This document shows positions 1 to 12,200 of a DNA stretch of 64,000 nucleotides, piece after piece. The notes beneath the pieces are model-generated. The model made no database searches. It was not told where the DNA came from and worked only from the letters and a program-made list of their open reading frames with translations. Position numbers and translations under genes: made by a program. Positions within the stretch are counted from its first letter, which is position 1, and every line of letters begins with the position of its first letter. Location of the stretch: the NCBI GenBank assembly GCA_031213475.1, contig JARUPZ010000007.1, forward strand, positions 7,311,586 to 7,375,585, given 5' to 3'. The DNA comes from Nereocystis luetkeana. Taxonomy: Eukaryota; Sar; Phaeophyceae; Laminariales; Laminariaceae.

Positions 1-355
1 CGCTGCGCTGTCAAGTACCGACTGAGCGTATGCTCAATTACATAGATCCAGAACCGAATGTGCGGCGAGATTACTCGCCTTGCCGTACCGTGCCTACCTT
101 CGCGACAACATCAACGGTTACACATACACTTGACTCCTGTATACCAGCCTGATCATAAATATATGGGGCATTTACATGTCCGCAAAACGTCAAAACGCAC
201 CTCATGTTCAAGATTAGACTGGTATCGAATACGAACAAGATGATACACCATGCGACTATTCGAGGCTTACGGGGCTAGGACACAAAACAAAAAATGAAAA
301 ACGCTGTCGGGGTGTCCTCGACGTGCGCTTGACGCCACCGGGAGTTGGTACTTAC

Positions 356-3300
356 CAGCGGCAGGGACGCGAAGGAATAGACCACCGCGGCTGTGAGCGC
401 GGAGGCTAGATGGGTTCCCTTGTTGTCCCCCAGTATCGGCGTCAGCATGGTCTTAGCCTGGTCGTACGTCCCTAGCTGCGTCATGGACACGACCATGGCG
501 CGTGACACTTTTTATCCGTCACCCGCCAGATAAACAGAAGGAAAAGTACACCAAAAAAAGAGAAGCGAAAAAAGAGGGGTTGACTTCGGTGTGCTACTGC
601 AGTCGCTGACAGTGTGCTGTTATGTAGTAAATCTCGGTGCATCAAGAGAGATAAGGGGATATATAGAGGGGGGCAAGGAGATGAACAGAGGAAGCCGGCA
701 CGAGAGAGAACAAGCGCACAGGAAGGGCTGTACGTTAGGGAGTATTTGCAGCAAGGGCTAACACGCTCAACGACAATCGTCGAAAGCTAGAGCAACCCAG
801 AAAAAAAAACGAGAAGGAATGCGCGACAGTTTACCATGGGCTCCGGAGATGCGGTAAGCACAAAACATCATCTCAGGGTGGGCCCACCATTGGTTGACCG
901 AAGGAGTAAAGACCGTCACTGATCGGTCGCTCGACACACGACCAACCCCAAGTTTCGAGACTTCGGGATCCTCATACGTCATACACAACAAGAAGCCTCG
1001 AGAGCCGCGCTCGCGCCCCTCCCCCGAAATTTACGCTATTAATAGTCAGCACAGGCACCAGCACCGGCACCAACACCAACACCGTACTCCACTGAATCGC
1101 TCAACCGGACCTTTCCGTACTCGAAGACAATGTCAGTCGGCTATAGACGCAAGGATTCGGGAACAAGTCTCATGAAGGTCCTGACGCCCACGGGCCGGAA
1201 ACGCCTCCACAAAAAACAGATTCCAGGTACTAGTAGAATGACACTAGATATGAATGAAAAACCGCAAAAAAAAAACAAAGATTGCGGCGCAAGACCGTCC
1301 AATCGCCCTGACGGAACGGCAGCCCCGAACAACACGACGACATCGGAAGAGAGGCGCCCCCAGACGATTACTCGGGAAGCAGTCCGGCCGCAAGCATCGG
1401 GCGCGCCAGGGCAGAGCAAACACGAAACGTTTTATATACCTAAGGAATTTGTCTTGGCTCGCACGCACCATTTCAGGAACTTCATCTTGCTTGCACGCCA
1501 TATTTCAGGGACTTGATTTTTTTCTTACACGCATAATTTCAGGGGCTTTATCTTGCTTACGCGTCACATTTCAGGGGCTTCATCTTGATTACAGGCAACC
1601 AACCTTTCAGGGACTTTATACCTTGCTCACACGCAACATTTCACGGACTTGAGTATGACTAACCCGCAGCATTTCGGGGATTTTTATGTAGATTTACCCG
1701 TTGGCGTAGCCCCCCGCCAATACGTCCGCACCCCTTCCTCTTTGGCGATGCGAAATAGGGCGTCACCGATGTGTTTGTAGCCCAGCCGACTCGCCACGGG
1801 TAGCCGAGCGTCGCTTTGCATCCGCACCATGCACACCTGACCTCGTTGGTCGTATTAGAGAAAAAAAAAGAGGCGTGTCGATGCGCCGTCAGAGTTTATG
1901 GTGGTGAGAGGAAGCTCGCAAAGTGGTTCGCGCGAGGAGATGGCGAGGGAGGGGCGTTCGGGGTTTGTTTGTCCCAATCAGCCGTTGCAACTCTCGCCCT
2001 GTGCATTGGCGAAAAAATGAGCATATGTTGGCGGCCAATCGGAGCGATTTCCGACCGAAAGTCGGAAAGGGGGGTGATAGGGCACAAGAGATGATAAAAA
2101 ACACCCAAACAGGTCGTGTATAATATGTGCGAGCGTATAGATTGACCGAATGTTCGACCGAAACACTGCTCGGAGTCCCGCTCTGTAAACGCCACTCGGA
2201 ACATGTGGAACTTGGCGCTCCTTCGCTTTCAGCGTTAGAGGGCAAAGCTAACCATCGGCCCCGCCTGAGCAATCACAGAGGGGACACACAAAACCGGCAG
2301 CCAGGTCGGGTCTACTTGTGTTGCCGACAAGAAAACCATGGCGGTAACGAAAGTACGCAAAAAAAAAAAAAACTCAAACTCCGTCGCGCTCGTACCTCGA
2401 TGGGACAGCACATAAAGGAGGCGATGCCGCCGGCGGCGAGCCCGACCCCCGCCCTGTACAAAACGTTCATCTCGGCCGGTTTGACGAACTTGGAGACGAC
2501 GTTGTCCTACGAAAGGCGAGTTTTTTCCATACACGTGGGGTCGATTGCAGCGCAACACGCGGGGTTGGCGAGGCAAGGGCGGAAGAGAAGAGAGGGCGAG
2601 ATCTTCGGCAAGCGAGCGGTGGGCTTGAGTTCTGTGTATTTGAATGCTAAGCTCCACACCAAAATGGTAAGTCCACGGTACATTTGGGCGTTCAAACCAC
2701 GTTTTTTTTTTTGGCCTCGGCACACAAGTTCTCTGATGCGCGTCGCATGAGAATCACGACCCAAACGTTGCTACTGTGGCACCAACCGATGTGCGTCGAA
2801 TACACGGCTAGTACGGGTCACCATTTATCTGGCATCATGATCCCCATGAATACTCATGTCACATCGCACGACGCCGCCTACCGCCACGCGCATCGCTAAG
2901 CGTGCGGCCAGGCACTAAAACGTAAACACTACATGATGAGCACAACTTTATACAATACGGTAGAGCTTGGATGGTCTCACTCTGTCTTCGACGCGAAATT
3001 CAATCGCCCGAGAAAACAGCGGTTTCGACCCGACCACGCGGCCGTCAGGATCCCGGCGGCCAATTCTTCACCGCGCTCTCACCCGTATCCAGTCATACAA
3101 CCCCACTCTCAGTGTGGTATACACAGCCTGCCTCGTGACGGCCGCTGACAGCCCCGCGTACATGCCACTCATGCCAGATTCTCCGTACACCAGCTTCGCA
3201 GCCGCCACGGGATTCCCGCCCCCCGCACCGAGCTGCATTCGAACCTATCAGGGAGGGTTTTGATTGGGGCGAGGGGGGGGAGGAGGTGCCGTCATTCATG

Positions 3301-5841
3301 ATAAACGATTGAATAACCATGAGTATTCGGGGGAGCTTGAAGTAGGGGGGGCTCAGAGGAAAGCGGCGGAACCTGCAAGCCTTGGTCATAACTGCGGCGA
3401 AAATTGGGCTTGGGCGCAATCTGGAAAGCTGTGCTTCTGGTAGCATGCACCTCGAACATGGAACGTTGGAGCGAATGCTTGTGGTCATTTTCTTTCAAGT
3501 ATATTGGTTCCACTTCAAGGCGGTGTCGCACCGTTGAAAAGGAAAGCCGATCGCCAGGATGTCTCATAGTCGTGCAATTAACGCTGCTGTATATTGCACC
3601 TGTCGTAATCGTTCGTTTCCGTGGTAACGGAGTGATCATATCGCGCGTGAGGAAAACAGACAGCGCTATCCCCTTGCAAATTGACGCTCTGCTACTACCG
3701 TGCAGCGGTACATACTGCTTCTGCCCCGCTTTGTCTACTGCATGATGACTGTTGGGGTTGGTTGTTGCTTCTCTTCGAAAACGGAGAGAAACTCCTCGCA
3801 TCTTAAGGTCGGTGCAAAAAATAAAGCGGAGACGTCATTCATGTCTGTTGCTGTATCACATGTGACACATAAGAGCGGTCGAACTCGGCGTGGGGACTGG
3901 CGTACTCGGCTCCACTGGAAGCGGACCTGATTTGCTCGATTTTTTTAAGCTTTACTGCTGTACCAGGTTTGCGCATATCATGATACGTATAGCACTGCTG
4001 CTGCCGGCGAGTTCCTTCCACCATTTGATGAAAACTAACGTAGCATCAACAGGCTATGCAACCGAAACAGGGGGAAGGAAGGAGTACCAAGAGCCTGAAA
4101 CACCTGTGCTCGCAATTTTCTTGGACCAGATACCAGAGTCCACCAGAAGTGTATGGACCATTTGGTTATTCGTTATTCATATATATACTGGCACCGGTAT
4201 ACTTGTATATTACGAGCGACCGCCAGTTTCAAGTTGGGACTGAGCCAAAAAATAGTCACCCCTTTCGAAGTCGCGGTAACATGGATCTACGCACGACCGC
4301 CATGATCTCACCGCGATGATCTCCGAGAAAATCGCGGCGGAGTAACATCACACATCAGAGCCATCGAACACATTTTTCTTTTCCCCGCAATAAGAGATCG
4401 TTGATCGCATCAGCACAGACGGAGAGCACAGCGGGACCCATCCACACAGCACCAGGCAGCAGGACAGCCGCCACCGAGGCCGCGAGCACCCAGTGTTGTT
4501 CGGGTGGGAACGGCTCGGTGGGCTACCTGCTATGCTTCGCTGGTCTCTCGCGCGCCCCCTGTTGTGCGATCTCTTCCACGGCAAACTCTACCCCCGAATT
4601 AATTCTACACTTGGGTACCAAGGTTACCTCGGTTCTCATCTCGGCTTCGTGACCTTGACGGCACAAGAGCCACAGCCAGTATACGAACAGTAGGGACTCG
4701 CCAGCGAAAAGCACCCAACGTGAGCAAGGTTGAAGCCTTAACCTTATGGTGACACCAATCTTGAGCAAACTTTGAGCACGGCCTATTCTATACCAGTAGT
4801 ATTTGGTGTTGGGTTCGCCGCTGCGCGCGATTACGATTTCGTAATCCAAATTTCTTATCAGGTACCAGGTATCAGGGACCAGGCATACTACAGCAGCAGC
4901 GTCCCCCCAAAAATGAGCCTTATGTTCGTATATACCGTGGTACCAGGTACACGCCAGGTGCGTTACTTCATACTCGCGGCCCTTTACTGTGTGGCGGAGT
5001 CCACTTGACAACGACTTTCAAAACAGTAGGACGAATCCCCCAGGGGTCGGGCTGATGATCGATCACGATTCTCGGGCTAGGATGCACTTGTAGTTGTGGG
5101 AGCGTGTCAAACACCGGGTATTGTGCTGATGTCGTACTGCTACCTGTGCCGTACACCGCTGTACATTGATAATGAAACTCGTACGACGCCAACTGCCAAA
5201 CGTCACAAAATTAATTTGTACGTACGAACGCAGCAATTGTCATACGTAGTGGATCTTAACGTGTAGGACACGGTGGGTCCCTCCTCCCTCGCATATGTGT
5301 GTCGTTTGCGGTGGCTACGAGTACCGCAACACAGCAACAGCAGTAAAGTAGTACAGCAGTACGAGTGTACACGTGCACAACGTCTTTACGTTTTTGCCTT
5401 GTGCTTCGTGCTTTCTGTTCTGGCGTTCTGGCATAGAGGCAAAAAAATGCGGTGGAATAAAAAAAAAACAGCGCCGACATGCGGACATACTCGTACTACT
5501 GCTGTTCCATTGCTCGTTGATGTCGATTATCTGGTCCAGTGACGGCTCCTCAAAGCATCATCGAACGACGCGCTTGACTGACCTATCCGTAACATACGAA
5601 TTTATGCCGATCCGTCAATGCGTCCATGACTCGTAGCGGGCATGCATACCTACAACCGCATACCTGCTGCTGCTGGTCGTGGTAACACACATGTGAATTG
5701 AATCGAAAATCAATTGTTTACCTTGATCACGTCCATTGGATGGACGAACATCCACGCAGAGATTCCGCTGGCGCCAGCGATACCGAAGCTCACGGCCGTA
5801 GGGATCCTCTTGGGGGTACCGTCAGCATGTTTGGTAGCCAT
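356..5841 (-). CDS. Mitochondrial 2-oxoglutarate/malate-type carrier (SLC25 family), 3' end off the window
   Basis: Exons (minus): 5841-5722, 3244-3083, 2506-2396, 1836-1698, 507-356, all with GT-AG introns and matching phases (0,0,0,1,0). They give 228 residues of a roughly 300-residue family. Mitochondrial carriers have three repeats, each with a PxD/ExxK/R signature. Repeat 1 shows HPMDVIKVRMQLG across the first splice, then GMYAGLSAAVTRQAVYTTLR. Repeat 2 shows CPIEVCMVRMQSDARLP and YWRGATPTVSRAMVV, then TQLGTYDQAK. Repeat 3 begins at SLPL, where the last visible exon ends, so the final exon(s) lie left of position 1. These matches point to the oxoglutarate/malate carrier group (SLC25A11-like), which swaps dicarboxylates across the inner mitochondrial membrane; a close dicarboxylate carrier is the alternative. 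The start at 5841 is chosen because the sequence right after it resembles carrier N-termini. An in-frame ATG at 5895 would add 18 residues but overlaps a palindrome in the promoter. Confidence 0.85.
1441..1690. repeat. Degenerate tandem repeat, about 42 bp per unit
   Basis: Six or so units share the core CATTTCAGGGGCTT followed by CATCTTGCTTACACGC. The array lies in carrier intron 4, next to the donor of exon 4. Confidence 0.7.
3245..5721 (-). other. Intron 1 of the carrier gene
   Basis: A 2.5-kb intron. It holds short TACCAGGTA-type motifs near 4860 and 4945. I see no coding similarity on either strand. Confidence 0.7.
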
Positions 5842-5892
5842 GGTTAGCCGTGAATCGTGAGGTGCGCCTCGGCCTATGCGATTGATGCGAGG

Positions 5893-5919
5893 CAATGGGA
5901 ATGATAGTCATTCCCATTG
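5893..5919. repeat. Perfect 12-bp palindrome with a 3-bp loop
   Basis: CAATGGGAATGA, TAG, then TCATTCCCATTG. A third single copy of the arm lies at 6062-6073. Confidence 0.9.
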
Positions 5920-6190
5920 CTCTTTGTGTTCTTCCGAGTCTGGGAGTTCAGTCAAACTATTGGCGTGTTTATTAGGGGTTGGAGGGAATACAAGCCCCTG
6001 ATTTGTTTTTGGTCTTCCAGTATGTGTGTGATGAAAACCAATACTCGTACGTAAAGGAAACCAATGGGAATGAAACAAAAGTTCCACGGGAAGTTTCGGG
6101 CTGTGCAGCATCAAATGTCTACGACTACGACTGACTGCTGACTGCTGCTACAGCTAGGCCTGATTAACCCCGAAACAACAAAGGGTGTGA

Positions 6191-6205
6191 ATGCTCACCG
6201 TGTAA
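6191..6205 (+). other. Four-codon upstream ORF before the GRAM-VASt start
   Basis: ATG CTC ACC GTG TAA ends 34 bp before the chosen ATG at 6240. If it lies in the 5' UTR it could dampen translation. The transcription start is unknown. Confidence 0.4.
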
Positions 6206-6239
6206 CTCTGGTGAGAAGAAACGGAGAGAAAGCCAGAGG

Positions 6240-9200
6240 ATGGCAGGGAAGGAAGGAGCGAGGGAAGGTACCGACGCGAGCACTGCTGCCGCCGTTGAAA
6301 GCATAGCAGCAGGAGACAGCGGCACAGGCGAACCGTCTACCAAGAAGGTTCCTGTGCCTTCTGCTGGCCCCAAGAGAAGCACCTCTCAAGAGGTGAGTTA
6401 GTTCGAAGCGGTTCCACTCGGATCTCGGACCGCCGCCGCTGGGGTGTGGCGCCCTCGTGTATGTGTATATAGCAACACGGCGCGGAGGTTGGGGTGTGTG
6501 TGTGCGATGGGCGGCTTGTGGAAAAATACCGAGATGTCAACTTGGCCTTGACGAAAAGACAAGGGTACCCCTGCTGTTGTAGTATTAATAGTTGTCCCCC
6601 TCGTCGTAACGTGCTGCCTTCTGTCTCATCGCTCTGAGTGTATATGGTCTCTGATCTGAGGATGATACATGAGGCTCCGTGTGAGCGCTGTGTCGTGCGT
6701 TGACCACGAGAGTAAGGGCACTCGTGGCGTGTGCCTGTAACTATGCTACTACATAGTTGTTGCGTGCTTGTGTTTACGCTTTTTACTGCTGTACGCACGA
6801 GCTATTTGTGCCGCGTATACCTGGACTGCATTGTACGGACAGCGAAAAGGAGCAGGAGATACACGTAAAGACTTGACGACGATGGAGTGGTTGACCGTGG
6901 TGGATGATCGACCGGCTCTCTTCTTCGTAAACAATTCTTCTGCGAGTGCGATTTATGACGTGCTCGTGCACTGCTGCTGCTGCGTACTCTGCTGTGTACT
7001 GCTGCTGGCGCTGCTGCTGCTGCGGTACCATAATGCACCTACTGGTGCTGCGACCTATCGCAATCATATACCGGTACGAGGTACCTACCAGCTACCTGGT
7101 ATACTATTAATATTTATTAGCCCTTTTAGAACCGCAGTCTCGTTTCGGGGACAAACCATTCAAACTTCAAGTAGTTTGTCCCCAAAACGGGACTGCGGTT
7201 CTAAAGTTCATATTAATAGTGCGAAATCATGAAGTTGTACTTCGTCTTGAACAGCATTGACCATCGTATGCTATTAATAACTGTAGTCAATCAAACTTAG
7301 ACATCCGGTCGCCCCGGTGGTTCAAGTGGTTAACCTCGAATTCTACTTGTTTGAGTCCTGGGTTCGAGCCCTAGGAGGGTCGGACTTTGACTTTATTTGC
7401 AAAAATAAAAAATAAAAAGGGATTCAATTGTTGAGAGCGCCTTGCAGCGTGGGTAGGCACAATTCGATGCGAGTCGACGAGGGAAGAAAGGCTGAAATCT
7501 TCTCGCGATAAAAAAAATGAAGGCACGTACCGTAGCGGGAAGGGGGGAGAAGAGCCTGCTATGTGACCCCGGATCTGAGTTACGAGTTGGAAGGAGAGAG
7601 AGAAGAAGATGTGCGAAGATAATAAATAGGATGGAAAAAAAAAAAAAAAAAAAAAAAATATATATATATAACGGCTGTACCGGCACACTCAGAGTCCGTG
7701 GAGGTTGCAGGACGCAGGACTGCCGAACGTATCTCAGTCCGAACTCAGTACTAAAAAATACATACGTGTACATGTAGGTGAAGATCTTTCTGCCGTTCGG
7801 CTCGGCCGCAAGAAAAGCCCGAACGCACCGCCAGCATTCACAGGAAAATCCGACAATCGGATAGAAATCCAATACCCGAATACCCAATTTACCTGGTACA
7901 CGGCGGTGTACATATACACCGGTATATCCCTGGATTTTGCCCGTAGAAATCAACTCCCCCCGAATACACTCCAGGGGGCAACAGGATTTTTGGGGGGGGA
8001 AGAGTATTTTACGCTACATACACTCACAAACTGCTGCATCCGTGGTTGTGTATTTCCGTACATTGTGAGCGATATGTTACCGATGTTATCATATGTACTC
8101 TCACGTCTTCGTCATTCGTGTTGCACCCAAAGCGAGAGCGGTACGCATGTAGTGGTTGCCCCCTTTGTACGAGTACGTCGTATGAGATTCGAAGATAACC
8201 ATCCAGCGGTCAAAGGCAACATGCTCGCGTGTCGGGATATTTCGTTGTTGCTCGAAACACACGAGACACACCCATCGATATTATACCAGTTGGTAAACCC
8301 CTTGGCAGTACAGGTACGATACTGTCGCTTTTATGCGTAGATCTTCGACATACCATACCAGGTATACTTTACCTGGTTTACTATAGATAGCTTCACTTTA
8401 AATATGTCCGAACATTTTTGCGGGCATACGCGGAGCAGCGGCGGGCATCACCCCGCCGCGGCGACGCCCCCCTTGTGCAAAGATGGGGAGTGACGGCGCG
8501 ACGGCGCGTCACCAAAAAAATGAGCAGCGGTCACGGCGTACGGCCGCAGTGTCCACATTGAATCGTAGTTGTTACGTACTGGCAAAGATCGGTAACGCCA
8601 TTTTGTCCAAAATTGACGTCACACGATAAACTACTTTTCACTCCCCATCTTTGCCCGCGTATATAACAGGTACGAATATATTATTTGGAGTCTGCGATAA
8701 CATGTTTGTAGATAAACAACCTCTGTAGCAACAAAAGGCAAATAAGGTATCGTCTAGGGTACCTGGTTTGATCATGATCATGGTCACTACTGCCGTAGCT
8801 ACGAAAGGCAGATGAGCAGACGAGAGAGCGTGTTGCAGTTGGACCTTTTATCATGAGTAAAGCCTGAGTCGATTGGAGCCTTAGACCCCCATGGGCACGG
8901 TAGAACAATGCAGTCATAAACTGAAACTCCCAGCCTCGATTGTGCTGTGTACGTAGATCCGATGACAGGTGGTATATCATCAGAGAAAATGCCGCAAATA
9001 ATGCTGAGCTGCTTTTTTTTTAGGCGCCAGAATGATGCCCCTTCGTTCTAATGCCGAGGGTGGATTCGAGTGCAAAAACACCCATCAGGATACCGACGAG
9101 GTTACGCCGCACTGCTTGTGTCTTTGCCTGGTACCTGGTACACCAGTGCCAGAGGGCATTATGTGCCTGGTAGCCGCGTGTTTTGGGTATCAGTCGAGTA

Positions 9201-12200
9201 ATGCCACAGGACGATAGGACAACGGAATCAGCAGTGACGGTCGCTGCAGACGTTGGCCTACTTGCAGACGATGAGGGAAGGCATGGCCGCAGTGTTCGCC
9301 GAAGAGCCGGGGTTGGGTGGCTGGCTCGGGCGTCGCAGGAGATGAGACAAACGACACAAATTTCTGGGAGTTGGGTTTGTTTGTAGGGCGACGAACGCCA
9401 ACCCCTATCAAGCGCACGAGCACCTCCCTCTCGCCACCCGACTATGATGCCATCGCTTGTCGGATGAGCATCACCCGACCTACCTCACTCGTAACTCACC
9501 TCTCTCCAAGCCACATAATTCAGAGACGTGCTGACCCCTCGTGCGCAAGGCTTCCTAGTTTTACTAGAACCGAAGGCATTTTGTTCATGTCGCTCTATTT
9601 GTTCGTACCGACGTCCAAATTATATCTCGTGGGAATAACAATATCAGGCGGCGAAACAGAAAGCACTGCATCCGTCGCAATATCGTTTCTTTTCCGTACG
9701 TACCCATTGGTCTTGCCATGTTACGGGCACCATTCGACCCAGGCCTTTTTTTGTAACGTAGTGTATGAGTTCTTGACAATGATCCAGTTCTTCACATTTT
9801 AACCTGTCGACACAAGAAGGCGCAAGGAGTTAGTCTAAAACGATAGTATCACAGCAGCAGCTTGCATGCATACTTCATGACGAACAAACGTGCTGCAGAG
9901 CACGCGAGACTAGCGTTTCACGTTGCTTGCAAAGTCGAGCCTGCCCCGGTTTCGTCGAACTCCTATCTGATAGCTGGCGTGTTGGTATTATGTTGATCGC
10001 AGAAACACAATACAAGTAGAGTGTTATCCTCCTACCGAAAAAACCTTGAGCATGCTGCATGACGCGGCAACAAAAACATGGAAGAAGAATCCCCGCCACG
10101 TCGCCCAAAACGCACGATTTTTTTTTTACATATGACAGCAGCAGTAGTGGTCGCGGTAGTTGTTGTACATTTAATACGGTACATACCGGCATACGGTACG
10201 CTAAGTTATGGTTGTTGAGGATCTTTTTCTTAACTTTCGCACGAAACATAAGAAAATGCTTTTATACTGAAAGTGTTGTATGTACAGGAGACAGAAACCC
10301 TGCCTCATACGATAATTTGACGCTCTGGCCCGAAGGTAGTTGTTGTGCATGCGGTACCGTCTCACAGCAATACGCGAAGCTAAGAAATTGGGATTTTTTC
10401 GGCGTTTTTGGGCGTCGAGTTTTGCACGGGACGTCAACTCTAGTAGTGTTCGCTTTCACTAGAGCACCGGGGCGATCGGCTTGTCGTGCACATGCCTGGT
10501 ATCCACGGTACCGTCACACAGCAGTAGTAGTACGCGAAGCTAAGAACTTTGAAAAAAAATGGCTTTTCTGGCGCGCCTTTGGCACGACCCATAAGAAAAC
10601 CAGTTTTGATACTGAAATTACTACTAATAGTAGTGTTGGAGACAGACACCGTGTCTCATGCATATGATAATTTGACCCTCTAGCCCGAAGGTAGTTGTTG
10701 TGCATACGACACCACCACACAACAGTAGTACGCGAAGCTAACCAAATTAGACTTTTGCGGCATTTTGTTGGCGTGTACGTTGCGTGGAACATGAGAAAGT
10801 GTATTTTTGAACTGAATTTTGGAGACAGACACCTTGCCCCACACAATAATTAGACCCTCGGGGGGGGCAAACGAGGAGTCTATTTCGTGGTGTTGGGTAC
10901 TGTATGCGTACAAGAGGGGGAAAGGCTCAAGCTGCTGCAACAGGAGCCTACAAGCAAAACTCTATTTGACGGGTTCAAGACCGCTGTAGCGTGACTTCAG
11001 CCGCCGGAGTGAACGCCACGATTAGTACGAGTATCACTCCTGTAGTATTCGTGTTAATAACACTTCGTAATAATAGTAGCTGAAGGTTTTCCCGCCGCTC
11101 GCGTGCAGCACAAGAACCAGGTATACTCGTGTACGGCCCAGATGTCATCTACGTACAGCAAGCAAGCCCCCGGCAAGTAATCCAGGTCCAAGAGGAAAAT
11201 ATTGGGACAAGTTTTTTTTTTTTTTTTCTCATCCCATTCATTATCTTCGCACATCTTCTTCCTGCTTCTCTCCCTCCTTCCAACTCGTAACTCAGATCCG
11301 GGGTCACATAGCAGGCTCTTCTCCCCCCTTCCCGCTACGGTACGTGCCTTCATTTTTTATCGCGAGAAGATTTCAACCTTTTCTTCCCTCGTCGACTCGC
11401 ATCGAATTGTGCCTACCCACGCTGCAAGGCGCTCTCAACAATTGAATCCCTTTTTTTATTTTTGCAGATAAAGTCAAAGTCCGACCCTCCTGGGGCTCGA
11501 ACCCAGGACACAAACGAGTAGAATTCGAGGTTAACCACTTGAACCACCGGGGCGACCGGCTCGTAAGGTATCATGGCCTGGAGAAGATAGATACTGGTCT
11601 ACCATACCAGGTGGATAATATTTCGAAGGTGCTTTTTTAGACCAACTATTATGGGAATTTTTTGAAGGGGTCTCAGAACTGGCTTTTTGTGCCGAAAACC
11701 GGCGATTTACTCGACTGGACTGTCAAAAACACCGGTACTCCTCAGGTTGCTCCCTTTAGTTTTCCGAGAGCTTTCTCGAGCACTTTTCCGTTTCTCCAGC
11801 GTCGTAGTTGGACTGTTTGTCCATATTTCCAGTTCTGAGGACATCATGATTTTTCATCGAAGATCCATTATTTCTGGCCCCAGTTCTAACCTACAGCCTG
11901 ATTTCTGAGCCTCCAGAGAAACTGATTGGCTGCCCCAAAAAATAAAATAGGATTCCGGAGAAACGGGAAATTGTTCCTGAAAGCTCGCAAAAAACTACGT
12001 GGAGCATTTTGAGGAGTCTATGGGTGTTTTTGGCTTTCCCGCCGAGTGAAACGCGTAGTTTTTTGCGAGTTTATTTTTTGGAGCAGCCAATCAGTTTTCT
12101 CTGGAGGCTCAGAAATAAGGCTGTTGGTCAGAACTGGGGCCAGAAATAAGGGATCTTCGAAGATTTTTGATGAAAAATCATGATGTCCTCAGAACTGGAA

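Larger units (their letters stand above)
5842..6239. promoter_or_regulatory. Shared intergenic region of two divergent genes, with a CAATGGGAATGA palindrome
   Basis: The carrier start (5841, minus) and the GRAM-VASt start (6240, plus) are 398 bp apart and point away from each other, so the segment must contain both promoters. The 12-mer CAATGGGAATGA lies at 5893-5904, its exact inverse at 5908-5919 with a 3-bp spacer, and a third copy (direct) at 6062-6073. The motif contains a CCAAT-like core. Its role as a protein-binding site is inference. Confidence 0.55.

Noticed and set aside
7305-7385. Functional tRNA gene
   Set aside because: The A and B boxes are present, but the acceptor arms do not pair properly and the same head plus a body and poly-A occurs in a second copy, so it is a SINE head.
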